The notes beneath the pieces are model-generated. The model saw only the letters and a program-made list of their open reading frames with translations, was not told the origin of the DNA and made no database searches. The position numbers were made by a program, and so were the translations under genes. This document shows positions 6,630 through 14,733 of a DNA stretch of 34,690 nucleotides, in pieces. How positions within the stretch are numbered: the first letter of the stretch is position 1; each line of letters starts with the position of its first letter. The DNA lies in IMG/VR virus record IMGVR_UViG_3300022413_000028, positions 1 to 34,690 of that record; one strand, given 5' to 3'. The DNA comes from a virus.

Positions 6630-7811
6630 CTAAATCATTGTCAGTTGTTCGCCGTGGGGTGTGACTGGTGATGGGCCGGCGTCGGGTTTCAACGCCCGCC
6701 AACACTCTTGGTAGCGGGCCTCGTACAAGTCGGGATTGTGGGGGTCGAGGTCGATCCCGGTCGCGTTACGTCCGTGGATGTCGGCTACTGCGAGTGTTGT
6801 TCCGGTTCCGGCGAACGGGTCGAGGACGTGCCCGGGCCGGTAATCATCGTGGCCGCAGTCGGACCAACCGAGCGTTGGGGCCGAGCGGATAACAGAGGCG
6901 TTGGCTTGACCGTTGTGGGTGTACTGGTTCGCCTTCTCCGCAACCCTGGCGCCATCGTTCATCGCCGACGAAGACCCGCCGCGATAGCTGGCAGATGGCA
7001 CGTATTCGGGTGGTCCGGTGATGCGTCGGCGTGGTTCCCCGCACACTGTGCACACTTCGGCAGGGCACATCGACAGGATCAGACGCTCAGCCAACGTTGG
7101 GGGCCACATGGCGTAGTGGGCTAGGGAGCTGCCGTGGGTGTTGATGTGCCATGTGAGGTTTTCGGTGTCGTTGCAGTGGTCGAGCGGCGGCGCCCCAGCC
7201 GACTGGCTGGCGTCATACGCTGGTAGCGGAATGCGGTCACCCCCGTACTTACCATCAACGCGATTCATTTTGGCTGGTAGTCGCTGCCCTGGGTGTTGCA
7301 CGGGGGTGCGTACGGCGTCGAGGTCGAACCACCGCTTCCCCGACTTCGTGGCCACCGTGATGTACGACGTTGCGGGCCGGTACTTGTCGCCCAGCGCCCC
7401 AACCGGCGGGTTCGCCCGCGCCCACACGATCACGTTCCGTATCCGCCACGGTTCAATCGTTCGTTCGGGGTTGAGTAGGTTGCGGCCGTAGGCGAGCGAC
7501 CAGGCGAACAGGGTCGGCACACCGGTCAACGACTTCGTTGGTGGTTCGACGTAATCGCCGACGTTGAACTTGTCGCCGAGCTCGAACGCGATCGACCCAT
7601 GCCCCGCCAACTTCGGGGCCAACGCCTCCACCAAGTCGAGCAGGTTGTCGAGGAACGCTGCCGGGGTCGCCTCCGAACCCCACTGCCCCACTAGATCGTT
7701 GTAGTTGCGGAGCGCGAGGAACGGCGGCGATGTGGCCACCAAATCCACCGAGTCATCCGGTAGGGCGCGGACTTGCTCCAAGGCATCGCCGGTGAGCCAC
7801 TCAACTGTCAT
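6630..7811 (-). CDS. DNA methyltransferase, N4-cytosine type (beta class)
   Basis: A 393-residue SAM-dependent DNA methyltransferase. The catalytic motif TSPPF is at residues 27-31 and the SAM-binding motif DPFAGTGTT at 331-339, so the catalytic motif comes first (beta-type order). TSPPF is the form seen in N4-cytosine enzymes such as M.PvuII, although N6-adenine activity cannot be excluded. A Cys cluster (C249, C254, C257, C319) may hold zinc. No restriction endonuclease partner is visible, so it is probably a solitary enzyme protecting phage DNA or altering host or phage regulation. It overlaps the large terminase gene by four bases, meaning it is expressed with DNA packaging genes. Confidence 0.88.
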   Translation of the reverse strand: MTVEWLTGDALEQVRALPDDSVDLVATSPPFLALRNYNDLVGQWGSEATPAAFLDNLLDLVEALAPKLAGHGSIAFELGDKFNVGDYVEPPTKSLTGVPTLFAWSLAYGRNLLNPERTIEPWRIRNVIVWARANPPVGALGDKYRPATSYITVATKSGKRWFDLDAVRTPVQHPGQRLPAKMNRVDGKYGGDRIPLPAYDASQSAGAPPLDHCNDTENLTWHINTHGSSLAHYAMWPPTLAERLILSMCPAEVCTVCGEPRRRITGPPEYVPSASYRGGSSSAMNDGARVAEKANQYTHNGQANASVIRSAPTLGWSDCGHDDYRPGHVLDPFAGTGTTLAVADIHGRNATGIDLDPHNPDLYEARYQECWRALKPDAGPSPVTPHGEQLTMI

Positions 7812-9361
7812 ACCGCGCTACTCCATAGCTTCGCTCGTGGCCGTTCCTGGCCGCCGAAGTCCAGGTCTTTGTTCGCATAGGCGCCGATGGCGCAGATAGC
7901 CAGGTCAATGTGTCGTTGGCTCGTCTTGCTGGTCTTCACCGGCCGCGCCCCGTGAGCGTCGATCTTGAGCACAACGTTGGCGACATGGCGCGCTAGGGCT
8001 GGGTTGCCGTCGTGGCTTAGGTCACCGTCGAGTATCGCGGCATAGAAGTCCTTCCAGGCGGGCACGATCCGAGCGAGCGAGTTCGTCGGCCACTCGACCA
8101 CCGGGTAACCCTCATCGATCAGGTCGGCCGCCGACTGTTGCCACCGGTGCGGATCGAGCAGGAGACCTCGAGCGCCAGCGGTGAACGCCGTTCGGATGTC
8201 CTGCATGACCGAGTTCACCGGCACTCGCCAGTCTGGGCCGTCGTTCTCGCCTTTCTCGTGGTGAGCGATGACGAACTCGAAGCCGTCGCGGGTACAGCCA
8301 ACAACGCCGGTCGAGTCACCCGACCATGAGCCATCGAGAAACAGCGTGCAGTCGAGTAGCCAGTCGGCCGGCACGTCGATTTCACCGCCGAAGCTGATCA
8401 GCTCACCCGACGACGGGCGCGCTACTTCCCTAGCTTCCCATCGGCCGGTTGGCACAGCGGCGATCTTGCCCGCGACCCATAGGTTCGTGCGCTTGGTCTT
8501 GAACTCGGCTTCGTGGGTGCGCATGACCGCCGACTCGAAATCTTCGACCGATACGAGGTCGCCGAGCCCTGGGTTGGCTTCGGCCCACACTGCCGGGTCG
8601 CGATGGTCGGCCTGGGCGCCCGCTGCCGGTTCCCACCATGAGAAGTAGAACGTCGGGTCATCGATCTCGCCCGATGCGACCTTCTTGCCGTATTCATACA
8701 GCCGGTAGCACAAGCTGTCGTTGCCGTAGCGGTCGGTCGGGTCACCGGCCGTTGTGATACCCAACATCATCGGCTCGACCCTGGCGCCCATGGCCAAGCT
8801 CATGACGTCCCACAGCTCATCGTCGGCCTGGACGTGCACCTCATCGAAGAGCACAAAGGTGGGATTCAAGCCTTCCTTGGAGTAGGCCTCGGCGCTCAGG
8901 ACTTTGAAGCGTGTCTCGGTCTCGGGCCACACGAGCTCGTTCTTGTACGGCTTCACCCGCGCCGACAGCTCGGGGTCGAGCTCGACCATCTGGCGCGCTG
9001 CACCGAACACGATTCGCGCCTGTTCACGGTCACCGGCCACCGCGTACACTTCGCCACCAGCCGGGCCCTGGTCAGCCTCGGCCAGCGCGATAGCCGACCC
9101 CATCGTCGATTTGGTGTTCTTGCGTGGCAGACCCAACAAACCGACACGGTGTTTCCGTTTGCCGTCCTCCCGGCGCGCCAACAACCGGTACAACTCCAAC
9201 TGCTGCCACGCCCGCAACTCGAGCAGCGCGCCCCGGGGCCCCCCGATCGAGTCCTTCGTGATACGGCAATGGCGTTGAGTGAACTCGATTGTGTCGGCCC
9301 CGTCACCGGCCGACATCTCCGCCTTGGTGACAGGCGACGACCAGCGCGGACGGCTACTCAT
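7808..9361 (-). CDS. terL: terminase large subunit
   Basis: A 517-residue packaging motor. The Walker A-like motif LPRKNTKST lies at 78-86 (the LPRKNGKS form of HK97/Terminase_1 proteins) and Walker B VLFDEVH at 170-176. The C-terminal nuclease half shows LDGSWSGDST at about 342-351 and a late Asp in HIDLAICAIGAYAN. ATP hydrolysis pumps DNA through the portal and the nuclease cuts the concatemer. It overlaps the small subunit by eight bases and the methyltransferase by four. Length and motif order are normal; there is no sign of an intein or truncation. Confidence 0.95.
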   Translation of the reverse strand: MSSRPRWSSPVTKAEMSAGDGADTIEFTQRHCRITKDSIGGPRGALLELRAWQQLELYRLLARREDGKRKHRVGLLGLPRKNTKSTMGSAIALAEADQGPAGGEVYAVAGDREQARIVFGAARQMVELDPELSARVKPYKNELVWPETETRFKVLSAEAYSKEGLNPTFVLFDEVHVQADDELWDVMSLAMGARVEPMMLGITTAGDPTDRYGNDSLCYRLYEYGKKVASGEIDDPTFYFSWWEPAAGAQADHRDPAVWAEANPGLGDLVSVEDFESAVMRTHEAEFKTKRTNLWVAGKIAAVPTGRWEAREVARPSSGELISFGGEIDVPADWLLDCTLFLDGSWSGDSTGVVGCTRDGFEFVIAHHEKGENDGPDWRVPVNSVMQDIRTAFTAGARGLLLDPHRWQQSAADLIDEGYPVVEWPTNSLARIVPAWKDFYAAILDGDLSHDGNPALARHVANVVLKIDAHGARPVKTSKTSQRHIDLAICAIGAYANKDLDFGGQERPRAKLWSSAV

Positions 9362-9800
9362 CGGCGGCTAGCTCGTCGATGTCCATCGCCTGCGTTTTCT
9401 TGCGGCGGTCGCGGTCGTCTTCCATCGCTTCGACCTTCTTCGCTGCCACCACCCCTTGTGCTTCGGTCATCTTCAACCGGCCCCGCGACACCGGCGTCAC
9501 ACCAAGATGATCAGCCAACGACCGGTACTCTTTCACGATCGCCGCCTTACCGGCTGCTTTCTCCGTCGAGTCAGGGCCTAGCGCTTGCTCTACCGCGTCG
9601 GCGGCGGCGCAGTAGACACTAATCAACGGGATGTCGGCCCCGTCCCACCAAAACGGGGTTTCGTCTACGTAGTGATCCCAAACAGCTTGGCCCGCTTCGT
9701 TGAGCTCCAAAACTGGGTTGTGGCCGTCGAGGTCGAGTGTCGTGGTCGGATCGGCTACCAGGCCTCTCGCTCTGCGTCTCGGCCGGCGTCGCGCGGTCAC
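9354..9800 (-). CDS. terS: terminase small subunit (P27-like)
   Basis: A 148-residue protein from a GTG at 9800 behind GAGGAG. A basic N-terminus (TARRRPRRRARG) could bind DNA; the middle is helical (VYCAAADAVEQALG ... EKAAGKAAIVKEYRSLADHLGVTPVSRGRLKM), in the style of P27-family small terminases, which recognise the packaging site and recruit the large subunit. It is the first gene of the minus-strand block, transcribed away from the protease gene. The family call rests on general pattern and position next to TerL. Confidence 0.82.
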   Translation of the reverse strand: MTARRRPRRRARGLVADPTTTLDLDGHNPVLELNEAGQAVWDHYVDETPFWWDGADIPLISVYCAAADAVEQALGPDSTEKAAGKAAIVKEYRSLADHLGVTPVSRGRLKMTEAQGVVAAKKVEAMEDDRDRRKKTQAMDIDELAADE

Positions 9801-9866
9801 TCAGTCTCCTCTATCACAAGTCGTTGCCCCTAGTGTGTCACTATTGGGAATGAGAATCGCTCTAAG
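9801..9866. promoter_or_regulatory. divergent control region between packaging and head genes
   Basis: This 66-base gap separates terS (minus) and the head protease (plus), so promoters for both late blocks must be here or inside the gene ends. It contains AATGAGAATCGCTCTA at 9849-9864, which recurs with one change upstream of the structural genes at 32406 (32352-32367). TAAGGT at 9863-9868 could be a -10 for the protease gene, giving a leaderless GTG at 9876. No good -35 is seen, which would fit activator-dependent late promoters. Confidence 0.5.
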
Positions 9867-10598
9867 GTGGTCGCGGTGGATCAAGTAGCAACCAGACAGC
9901 TCCGGTTTGAGCCGAGCGATTCCGACGGTAAGACACTCGTCGGCCTGGCCGTTCCGTTCAACGAGGTCACCCGGATAGACAACGCCTACGAAGGCACGTT
10001 TGACGAGCAGTTCGTGAGAGGCGCGTTCCGTCGCTCGCTTGGCCGGACCACACCCAAGCTCCAATTCGACCACGGCACGCACCCCCTTTTCGGGTCGCTC
10101 CCTGTCGGCGAGTTCCGCAAGCTCACCGAAACGAGCAAAGGGCTTGAGTTCGAGGCCCGCATATTCGACGCCGAGCTGTTCGCGCCCCTACGTGAAGCCA
10201 TCGCCTCGACAGCCATCGATGGCGTGTCGGTCAGATTCCGCCCGACGGTCGTAGAGATCGAAGAGCGCCCCGGAGACGTAGAACTCAGGTCGATTACCGA
10301 AGCCGAGCTGATCGAGCTCGGGCCCGTAATCTTCCCCGCTTACGCCGGTACGGCGATTGATCTCCGATCGATTGACCTGACCGACCATGATGACAGACAC
10401 CGCCTCGCTGAGGCCCTGCTAGCTGGTGTCTCGCTAGATCGCGGTTGCCGCGATCACCCCAACGGGCCAGGCCCCGACTCCGCGCCAGAGTCGCCCGCCA
10501 CTACCACCGACCCCGACCTAGTCGCCTCGGTGCGGTCCGGCGTGCCCGAACTTCAGACACACAAGGACTTCTACAAACGATGGATATCAAAGAGCTAG
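9867..10598 (+). CDS. prohead protease (HK97 family, S78)
   Basis: A 243-residue serine protease that trims capsid and scaffold segments during maturation. Family marks are LVGLAVPFNE near the N-terminus, the catalytic His in FDHG (about residue 73) and the Ser in DGVSVRF (about 115). The C-terminal third, after ATAIDLRS, is divergent and rich in Asp and Pro. Starts at GTG 9867 or GTG 9876; the latter fits a leaderless transcript. It overlaps the major capsid gene by 19 bases. Confidence 0.92.
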   Translation: MVAVDQVATRQLRFEPSDSDGKTLVGLAVPFNEVTRIDNAYEGTFDEQFVRGAFRRSLGRTTPKLQFDHGTHPLFGSLPVGEFRKLTETSKGLEFEARIFDAELFAPLREAIASTAIDGVSVRFRPTVVEIEERPGDVELRSITEAELIELGPVIFPAYAGTAIDLRSIDLTDHDDRHRLAEALLAGVSLDRGCRDHPNGPGPDSAPESPATTTDPDLVASVRSGVPELQTHKDFYKRWISKS

Positions 10599-12019
10599 AG
10601 ACCCACTGGCGGTCGCTGTACTCCCAGCTTGAGGCGTTGACGACCCCACCCGACGACTTCGACGACCCAGAGGCCTGGTCGATGCCCGACGAGTCGCGGG
10701 CCCGCTTCGACGAGCTCGAAACCGAGATCGCCGTTGTTGAAGGCCAAATCGAAACCACCCAACGCCGCAAGGCCGTTATTGCCCGCTCGAACTCGTTTGA
10801 GCCCGGTGATAGCCAGCAAGTGGCCGGCGGGGACTTGTTCCACATCAACCGGGACCGCGACCCCTACGACACCGCCACTATCGCCCTCGACGCCGACCTA
10901 CCGAACCTTCGGGGCCGTGTAGCCACCGGCCTGGAACGTGACGCCGTCACCCCCGACGCTGTCAAAGATCAGGCCATGAAGACCTTGGCCCGAGTGTCCG
11001 GCGACAAAAAAGCAGTCGCGGCCCGCTACTTGGCTACCGGGTCGGTCACGTACCGCAACGCCTTCGCCAAGTTGATGAGCGGCCAGGCCAACCAGTGGAC
11101 CGACAACGAACGCCAGATGGTCGCCCGCGCTCAGACGTTGACCGACGCCGCCGGCGGTTTCGCGGTGCCGTTCACCCTCGACCCGACAATCATCGGCATC
11201 GACGGCCTGTCGTTCAACCCGATCCGCAACATCGCCCGGGTTGTGCAAACAACTACCGACACGTGGAACGGTGTCACCGGCACCGCGGTTTCGTTCTCGT
11301 GGGACGCTGAAGAGGCGCAGGTCTCCGACGACGCGATCACGTTGGCTCAACCAAGCATCCCCGTCTACAAACTGGCCGGGTTCGTGCCGTTCAGCATTGA
11401 AGTTGGTGCCGACTGGGCCGACATCGATTCTGATTTGCGGATGGCGATGATGGAAGGCCGAGACAACGCTGAGGCCACCGCTCACGCCAAAGGCACCGGC
11501 TCGGCCCAACCGACCGGTATCGAAGTCGAACTCGACGGCACCGCATCGGAGATCTCCCCGGCCACCGCTGAAACGTTCTCATCACCCGACGTGTTCGAGA
11601 TCATGCGTTTGCTGCCGCCACGGCACCGCCAAGCCGGTCCGACGTGGGCGATGAACATTGGTACCGCCAACGCCATCCGCCAGTTCGCCACCACCGAAGG
11701 CGGACTGTTCTGGAACAGCTTGGCACCGTCGGCCCCCGAAACACTGCTCGGGTACCCGTGGGTTGAAGTGTCCGCTATGGACGACTCACCCGACATCGAC
11801 GCCACCGCCTCGGAGGACAACTTCATCCTGTTCCTCGGGAACTGGTCCCGGTACGTCATCGTCGACCGGATCGGTATGAACGTCGAACTGGTACCGCATT
11901 TGTTCGGAGCGAACAACCGGCCGACCGGGCAACGTGGCCTGTACGCCTACATGCGTTCCGGGGCCGAGTCGGTGGACGACAACGCCTTCCGGGTGCTGTC
12001 TGTGGCTACCACGGCATAA
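10580..12019 (+). CDS. major capsid protein (HK97 fold)
   Basis: A 479-residue capsid protein. The ATG at 10580 is chosen because the protein then starts with a helical, charged scaffold-like arm (residues 1-75, EAL/EGQIETTQRR pattern), the delta domain expected to be cut off by the protease. The HK97 core follows from about residue 170: GGFAVPFTLDPTI, then the E-loop and spine helix, and near the end SRYVIVDRIGMNVELVPHLF and GLYAYMRSGAESVD, which are typical P- and A-domain sequences. No separate scaffold gene exists, consistent with the built-in arm. Confidence 0.95.
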   Translation: MDIKELETHWRSLYSQLEALTTPPDDFDDPEAWSMPDESRARFDELETEIAVVEGQIETTQRRKAVIARSNSFEPGDSQQVAGGDLFHINRDRDPYDTATIALDADLPNLRGRVATGLERDAVTPDAVKDQAMKTLARVSGDKKAVAARYLATGSVTYRNAFAKLMSGQANQWTDNERQMVARAQTLTDAAGGFAVPFTLDPTIIGIDGLSFNPIRNIARVVQTTTDTWNGVTGTAVSFSWDAEEAQVSDDAITLAQPSIPVYKLAGFVPFSIEVGADWADIDSDLRMAMMEGRDNAEATAHAKGTGSAQPTGIEVELDGTASEISPATAETFSSPDVFEIMRLLPPRHRQAGPTWAMNIGTANAIRQFATTEGGLFWNSLAPSAPETLLGYPWVEVSAMDDSPDIDATASEDNFILFLGNWSRYVIVDRIGMNVELVPHLFGANNRPTGQRGLYAYMRSGAESVDDNAFRVLSVATTA

Positions 12020-12097
12020 ACACAATGGTTTGTCGCGGTGGGATCCTCACCTCCTGTCACCGGGGATTCCACCGCGACCCCCATCGAAAGGACTGAC

Positions 12098-12328
12098 ATG
12101 GCCGACACCATCAGATGCGAAGTTGGGTTCACCACCGGCGGGCGAACGTACCCCGTCGGCCAAGAGTTCGACGTCGACGACCCCATCGTCAAGCGTTACC
12201 CGTCGATGTTCTCCACCGAAGTGCGGACCGCGGCCACTGTGCCCGGTGAGGTCACCGCCCCACCCCCACCGGTGAAGAAGGCCACCAAACGGGCCGCCAA
12301 GCGGGCCAGCGCCCGCAAGGACGACTGA
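12098..12328 (+). CDS. small head protein with basic tail
   Basis: A 76-residue protein starting at ATG 12098 behind AAAGGA. The N-terminal half has beta character (VGFTTGGRTYPVGQEFDVDD); the end is a Pro run followed by a Lys/Arg/Ala-rich tail able to touch DNA. Small genes between capsid and connector in HK97-type phages usually code for head accessory or decoration-like proteins. Position supports a virion role; no family is recognised. Confidence 0.75.
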   Translation: MADTIRCEVGFTTGGRTYPVGQEFDVDDPIVKRYPSMFSTEVRTAATVPGEVTAPPPPVKKATKRAAKRASARKDD

Positions 12329-12331
12329 TCA

Positions 12332-12937
12332 GTGGCTTGGGCCCCCGACTACGCCGTAACCGCCGACCTGGCCGCCTATGAACGGATAGGCGACTCTGCC
12401 GACGACGCGCAACTGGCGTTGGCGATCACGGGCGCGTCGAGGGCCATAGACCACGCCACCAACCGACAGTTCGGGGTGACAGCCGCCACCGAAGAACGAA
12501 CCTACGACGCCTGCTGGTCACCGTCCCGATCGTTGTACGTGGCCGACATCGACGACGTGATGACCGCTGTTGGTCTCGTTGTCACCGTGTCCGGCAGCGC
12601 GCTGGCCTCTTCGGCCTATGAACTGACCCCAACCAACGCCGCCGCCAAATCCAGGCCTTGGACCAGGATCGCCACCGCATCAGCCACATCCCGGACACTT
12701 GGCACCGGACCACCCCAAATCCTGGTTGAAGCAACATGGGGGTGGACGGCGGTGCCCGACACCATCAAACAAGCCACCCTGTTGCAAGCGTCACGATTCT
12801 TCACCCGCCGCGAAGCCCCGTTCGGTGTGGCCGGGTCACCAGACATCGGCTCCGAACTTCGGCTCTTGGCCAAGGTCGACCCCGACGTCGCGGTGATGGT
12901 CCAGTCATACCGGCGTAACTGGCCGATGGTGTCATGA
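12332..12937 (+). CDS. head-tail connector (gp6-like adaptor)
   Basis: A 201-residue protein from a GTG at 12332, three bases after the previous stop. The order of an N-terminal helical part (DLAAYERIGDSADDAQLALAI, in shorter segments; IDHATNRQFG), a beta-rich centre and a helical C-terminus (IKQATLLQASRFFTRREAPFG) matches the gp6/gp15-type adaptor that forms a ring below the portal. The ending LLAKVDPDVAVMVQSYRR is common in these proteins. It overlaps the next gene by ATGA. Confidence 0.85.
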   Translation: MAWAPDYAVTADLAAYERIGDSADDAQLALAITGASRAIDHATNRQFGVTAATEERTYDACWSPSRSLYVADIDDVMTAVGLVVTVSGSALASSAYELTPTNAAAKSRPWTRIATASATSRTLGTGPPQILVEATWGWTAVPDTIKQATLLQASRFFTRREAPFGVAGSPDIGSELRLLAKVDPDVAVMVQSYRRNWPMVS

Positions 12938-13344
12938 TCGTGGCCGACGTGATGGACGAACTCGGGACCGCCCTCGAGGCCGTCACCGACCTCACCGGCC
13001 GCGTGTTCTACTACCCGCCGGCCAAGATCACCCCCCCGACCGCCATCATCGCGTTTCCCGACACGATCGAGTTCGACGAAACCTACGGGCGCGGCATGGA
13101 CCGCATCACGATCCCCGTGATCGTGGTCGCGGGGAACGTGTCGGTTCGGGCCGCCCGCGACCGGATCGTGGCCTACTGCAACGGGTCGGGCGCCAAATCG
13201 GTCAAGACCGCTATAGACGACGGCACGTACGTAGCGTGTGACACGGTGCGGGTAACAGCGGCCGAGCTCGACATCTTCACTATGAGCGGTGTCGATTACA
13301 TCTCGGCAACGTTCGAGGTCGACGTGACCGGATCAGGAACCTAG
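12934..13344 (+). CDS. probable tail terminator or head-tail joining protein
   Basis: A 136-residue protein with an N-terminal helix (VMDELGTALEAVTDLTGRVFYYPP) followed by beta strands and a second helix (VRAARDRIVAYC), the pattern of the tail-terminator/neck family acting between connector and tail tube. The position directly before the tail tube gene agrees. The ending (YISATFEVDVTGSGT) is also usual for these proteins. Assignment is by pattern and position, not by a unique motif. Confidence 0.7.
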   Translation: MIVADVMDELGTALEAVTDLTGRVFYYPPAKITPPTAIIAFPDTIEFDETYGRGMDRITIPVIVVAGNVSVRAARDRIVAYCNGSGAKSVKTAIDDGTYVACDTVRVTAAELDIFTMSGVDYISATFEVDVTGSGT

Positions 13345-13355
13345 CAAGGAGCAAC

Positions 13356-13763
13356 ATGGCATTCATCCACGGCAAGGACACGCTGATTACGGTCGACTCG
13401 AACGACCTCAGCGCGTTCACCAAGTCAAGCGACTACAGCGTGTCGACCGACTCGCACGACGTCACCACCTACGGCCAAAGCGGTCACGTCTACCAAGGCG
13501 GACTGACTGACGGATCCTTCAGCATGGAGGGCGTATATGACGACGGGGCGACATCACCCCGCGACATCATCGAACCGATACGTATAGCACGCACCGCCGT
13601 GACCATCGTCCGCCAACCCGAAGGCGCAGGCTCGACCCTCGCCCAGGATTCGTTCAGTGGACTGTGCACGTCCTATGAAGAATCGTCACCGGTTGACGAC
13701 ATGGTCACCTGGTCCGCCGAGTTCTCGATCTCCGGGGCCATCGACAGGACAGCGCAAGCATGA
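13356..13763 (+). CDS. major tail tube protein
   Basis: A 135-residue beta-rich protein behind AAGGAG at the gene junction. The sequence (GKDTLITVDSNDLSAFT at the start, then DSHDVTTYGQ, GSFSMEGVYDDG and a last strand VTWSAEFSISGAIDRT) is typical of siphovirus tube subunits in which D/N-L-T strands build the hexameric ring. Its place before the frameshifted chaperone pair and the tape measure is the standard one. Overlaps the chaperone gene by ATGA. Confidence 0.88.
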   Translation: MAFIHGKDTLITVDSNDLSAFTKSSDYSVSTDSHDVTTYGQSGHVYQGGLTDGSFSMEGVYDDGATSPRDIIEPIRIARTAVTIVRQPEGAGSTLAQDSFSGLCTSYEESSPVDDMVTWSAEFSISGAIDRTAQA

Positions 13764-14152
13764 GCAAAGGCGGGATCAAAGCAGCCGAGCAGGCCGACAC
13801 CAACGGCCACGTACCCGAACCCGACGACCTCAAGGCCGCGCTCCTCGCCCCCGAAGATCTCGACGCCAACACTGTCGACATCGAAATCGAAGGCATCGGT
13901 ACCGTCACCGTCCGACCGCTCACCCGCGAAGACTCCCACCTTGTCGCCAAGAAGAAAACCGCGATCGAGGCCGAGATACAGATGATCGTGCTCGGCATGG
14001 TCAACCCTCAACTCACGTTCGACGAGGCCAAGGCCCTGACCAAGAAACGGGCCGGGATCGTTCAGACCATCACCGACACGATCAGCCAAATCAGCGGCAT
14101 GGGGGAGGGAGCACGCAAGGAAGCGATCGCCGACTTTCTCAGCGAGACCTGA
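13760..14152 (+). CDS. tail assembly chaperone, G-type product
   Basis: A 130-residue protein with an N-terminal acidic region, a small beta domain (VDIEIEGIGTVTVRPLTREDS) and helical C-terminus, as in the gpG-type chaperones that coat the tape measure during tail assembly. The gene ends at TGA 14150-14152, while an open frame in the +1 (equivalently -2) phase continues to 14312. Its position between tail tube and tape measure supports the call. Confidence 0.8.
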   Translation: MSKGGIKAAEQADTNGHVPEPDDLKAALLAPEDLDANTVDIEIEGIGTVTVRPLTREDSHLVAKKKTAIEAEIQMIVLGMVNPQLTFDEAKALTKKRAGIVQTITDTISQISGMGEGARKEAIADFLSET

Positions 14153-14312
14153 TCTCGAGTTCGACCACTACCTAGCCACTCAACTCGGGATGACAGTCCG
14201 GGAGCTACGCCGGCGGATGACACATCAGGAGTGGGTTGACTGGAACGCCTACTACGCCATCAAAGCGCAGCGCGAAGAGATCGAGATGAAGAAGGCCAAG
14301 AGGGGCCGATGA
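14151..14312 (+). CDS. tail assembly chaperone T extension, reached by frameshift
   Basis: Fifty-three codons in the +1 frame relative to the upstream chaperone: DLEFDHYLATQLG, then RELRRRMTHQEW, then WNAYYAIKAQREE and a basic end. The LEF-HYL, W and AYY pattern is what the T part of G/T chaperone pairs looks like. The +1 frame is open from 13986. Two sites could serve: the stop itself (ACC TGA T, skipping T to read GAT) or GGGGG at 14101-14105. A separate 41-residue product from ATG 14190 is the alternative. The usual -1 shift does not connect the frames. Confidence 0.6.
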   Translation, partial: DLEFDHYLATQLGMTVRELRRRMTHQEWVDWNAYYAIKAQREEIEMKKAKRGR

Positions 14313-14313
14313 C

Positions 14314-14733
14314 ATGACCGACGCCATCAAAATCGAAGGCCTCAAGCAGTTCTCTCGTGACCTCAAGACCCTCGACAAGGATCTACCCAAGGCGCTTCGG
14401 TTGGCGTTCAACGAAGCCGCCGACCTCGTTGTCGACGACGCCCGCCCCCGGGTCGCGACCCAAAGCGGTCGAGCCCGCAAGACAGTCAAAGCGGCCAGCA
14501 CCCGCACCAAAGCCCGAGTATCCGGCGGCGGCGGTCGCGCCCCCTACTATCCGTGGCTCGATTTCGGTGGCCGGGTTGGTCGCAACCGATCGGTCAAACG
14601 GACGTTCAAGAAGAAGGGCCGCTACATCTACGCCGCCTACTTCAAACACCGGGACTCCGGCGACTTCCAAGACGTGCTGAACGAGAACCTGATCGACGTC
14701 GCCCGCAAAGCCGGGATCGAGGCCACCGACTGA
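14314..14733 (+). CDS. HK97 gp10-like head-tail/tail completion protein
   Basis: A 139-residue basic protein. Opening IEGLKQFSRDLKTLDKDLPKALRLAFNEAADLVVDDAR (given here only as segments: GLKQFSRDL, LPKALRLAFNEAA) and PYYPWLDFGG ... RYIYAAY are marks of the HK97 gp10 family that works at the head-tail joint or tail end. It lies after the chaperones here, whereas the family is usually encoded before the tail tube. It is joined to the tape measure gene by TGATG. Confidence 0.8.
   Translation: MTDAIKIEGLKQFSRDLKTLDKDLPKALRLAFNEAADLVVDDARPRVATQSGRARKTVKAASTRTKARVSGGGGRAPYYPWLDFGGRVGRNRSVKRTFKKKGRYIYAAYFKHRDSGDFQDVLNENLIDVARKAGIEATD

Noticed and set aside
8834-9622. A 262-residue plus-strand frame across the terminase genes
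   Set aside because: It is the mirror of terL/terS coding DNA and ends in low-complexity Arg/Ser sequence.
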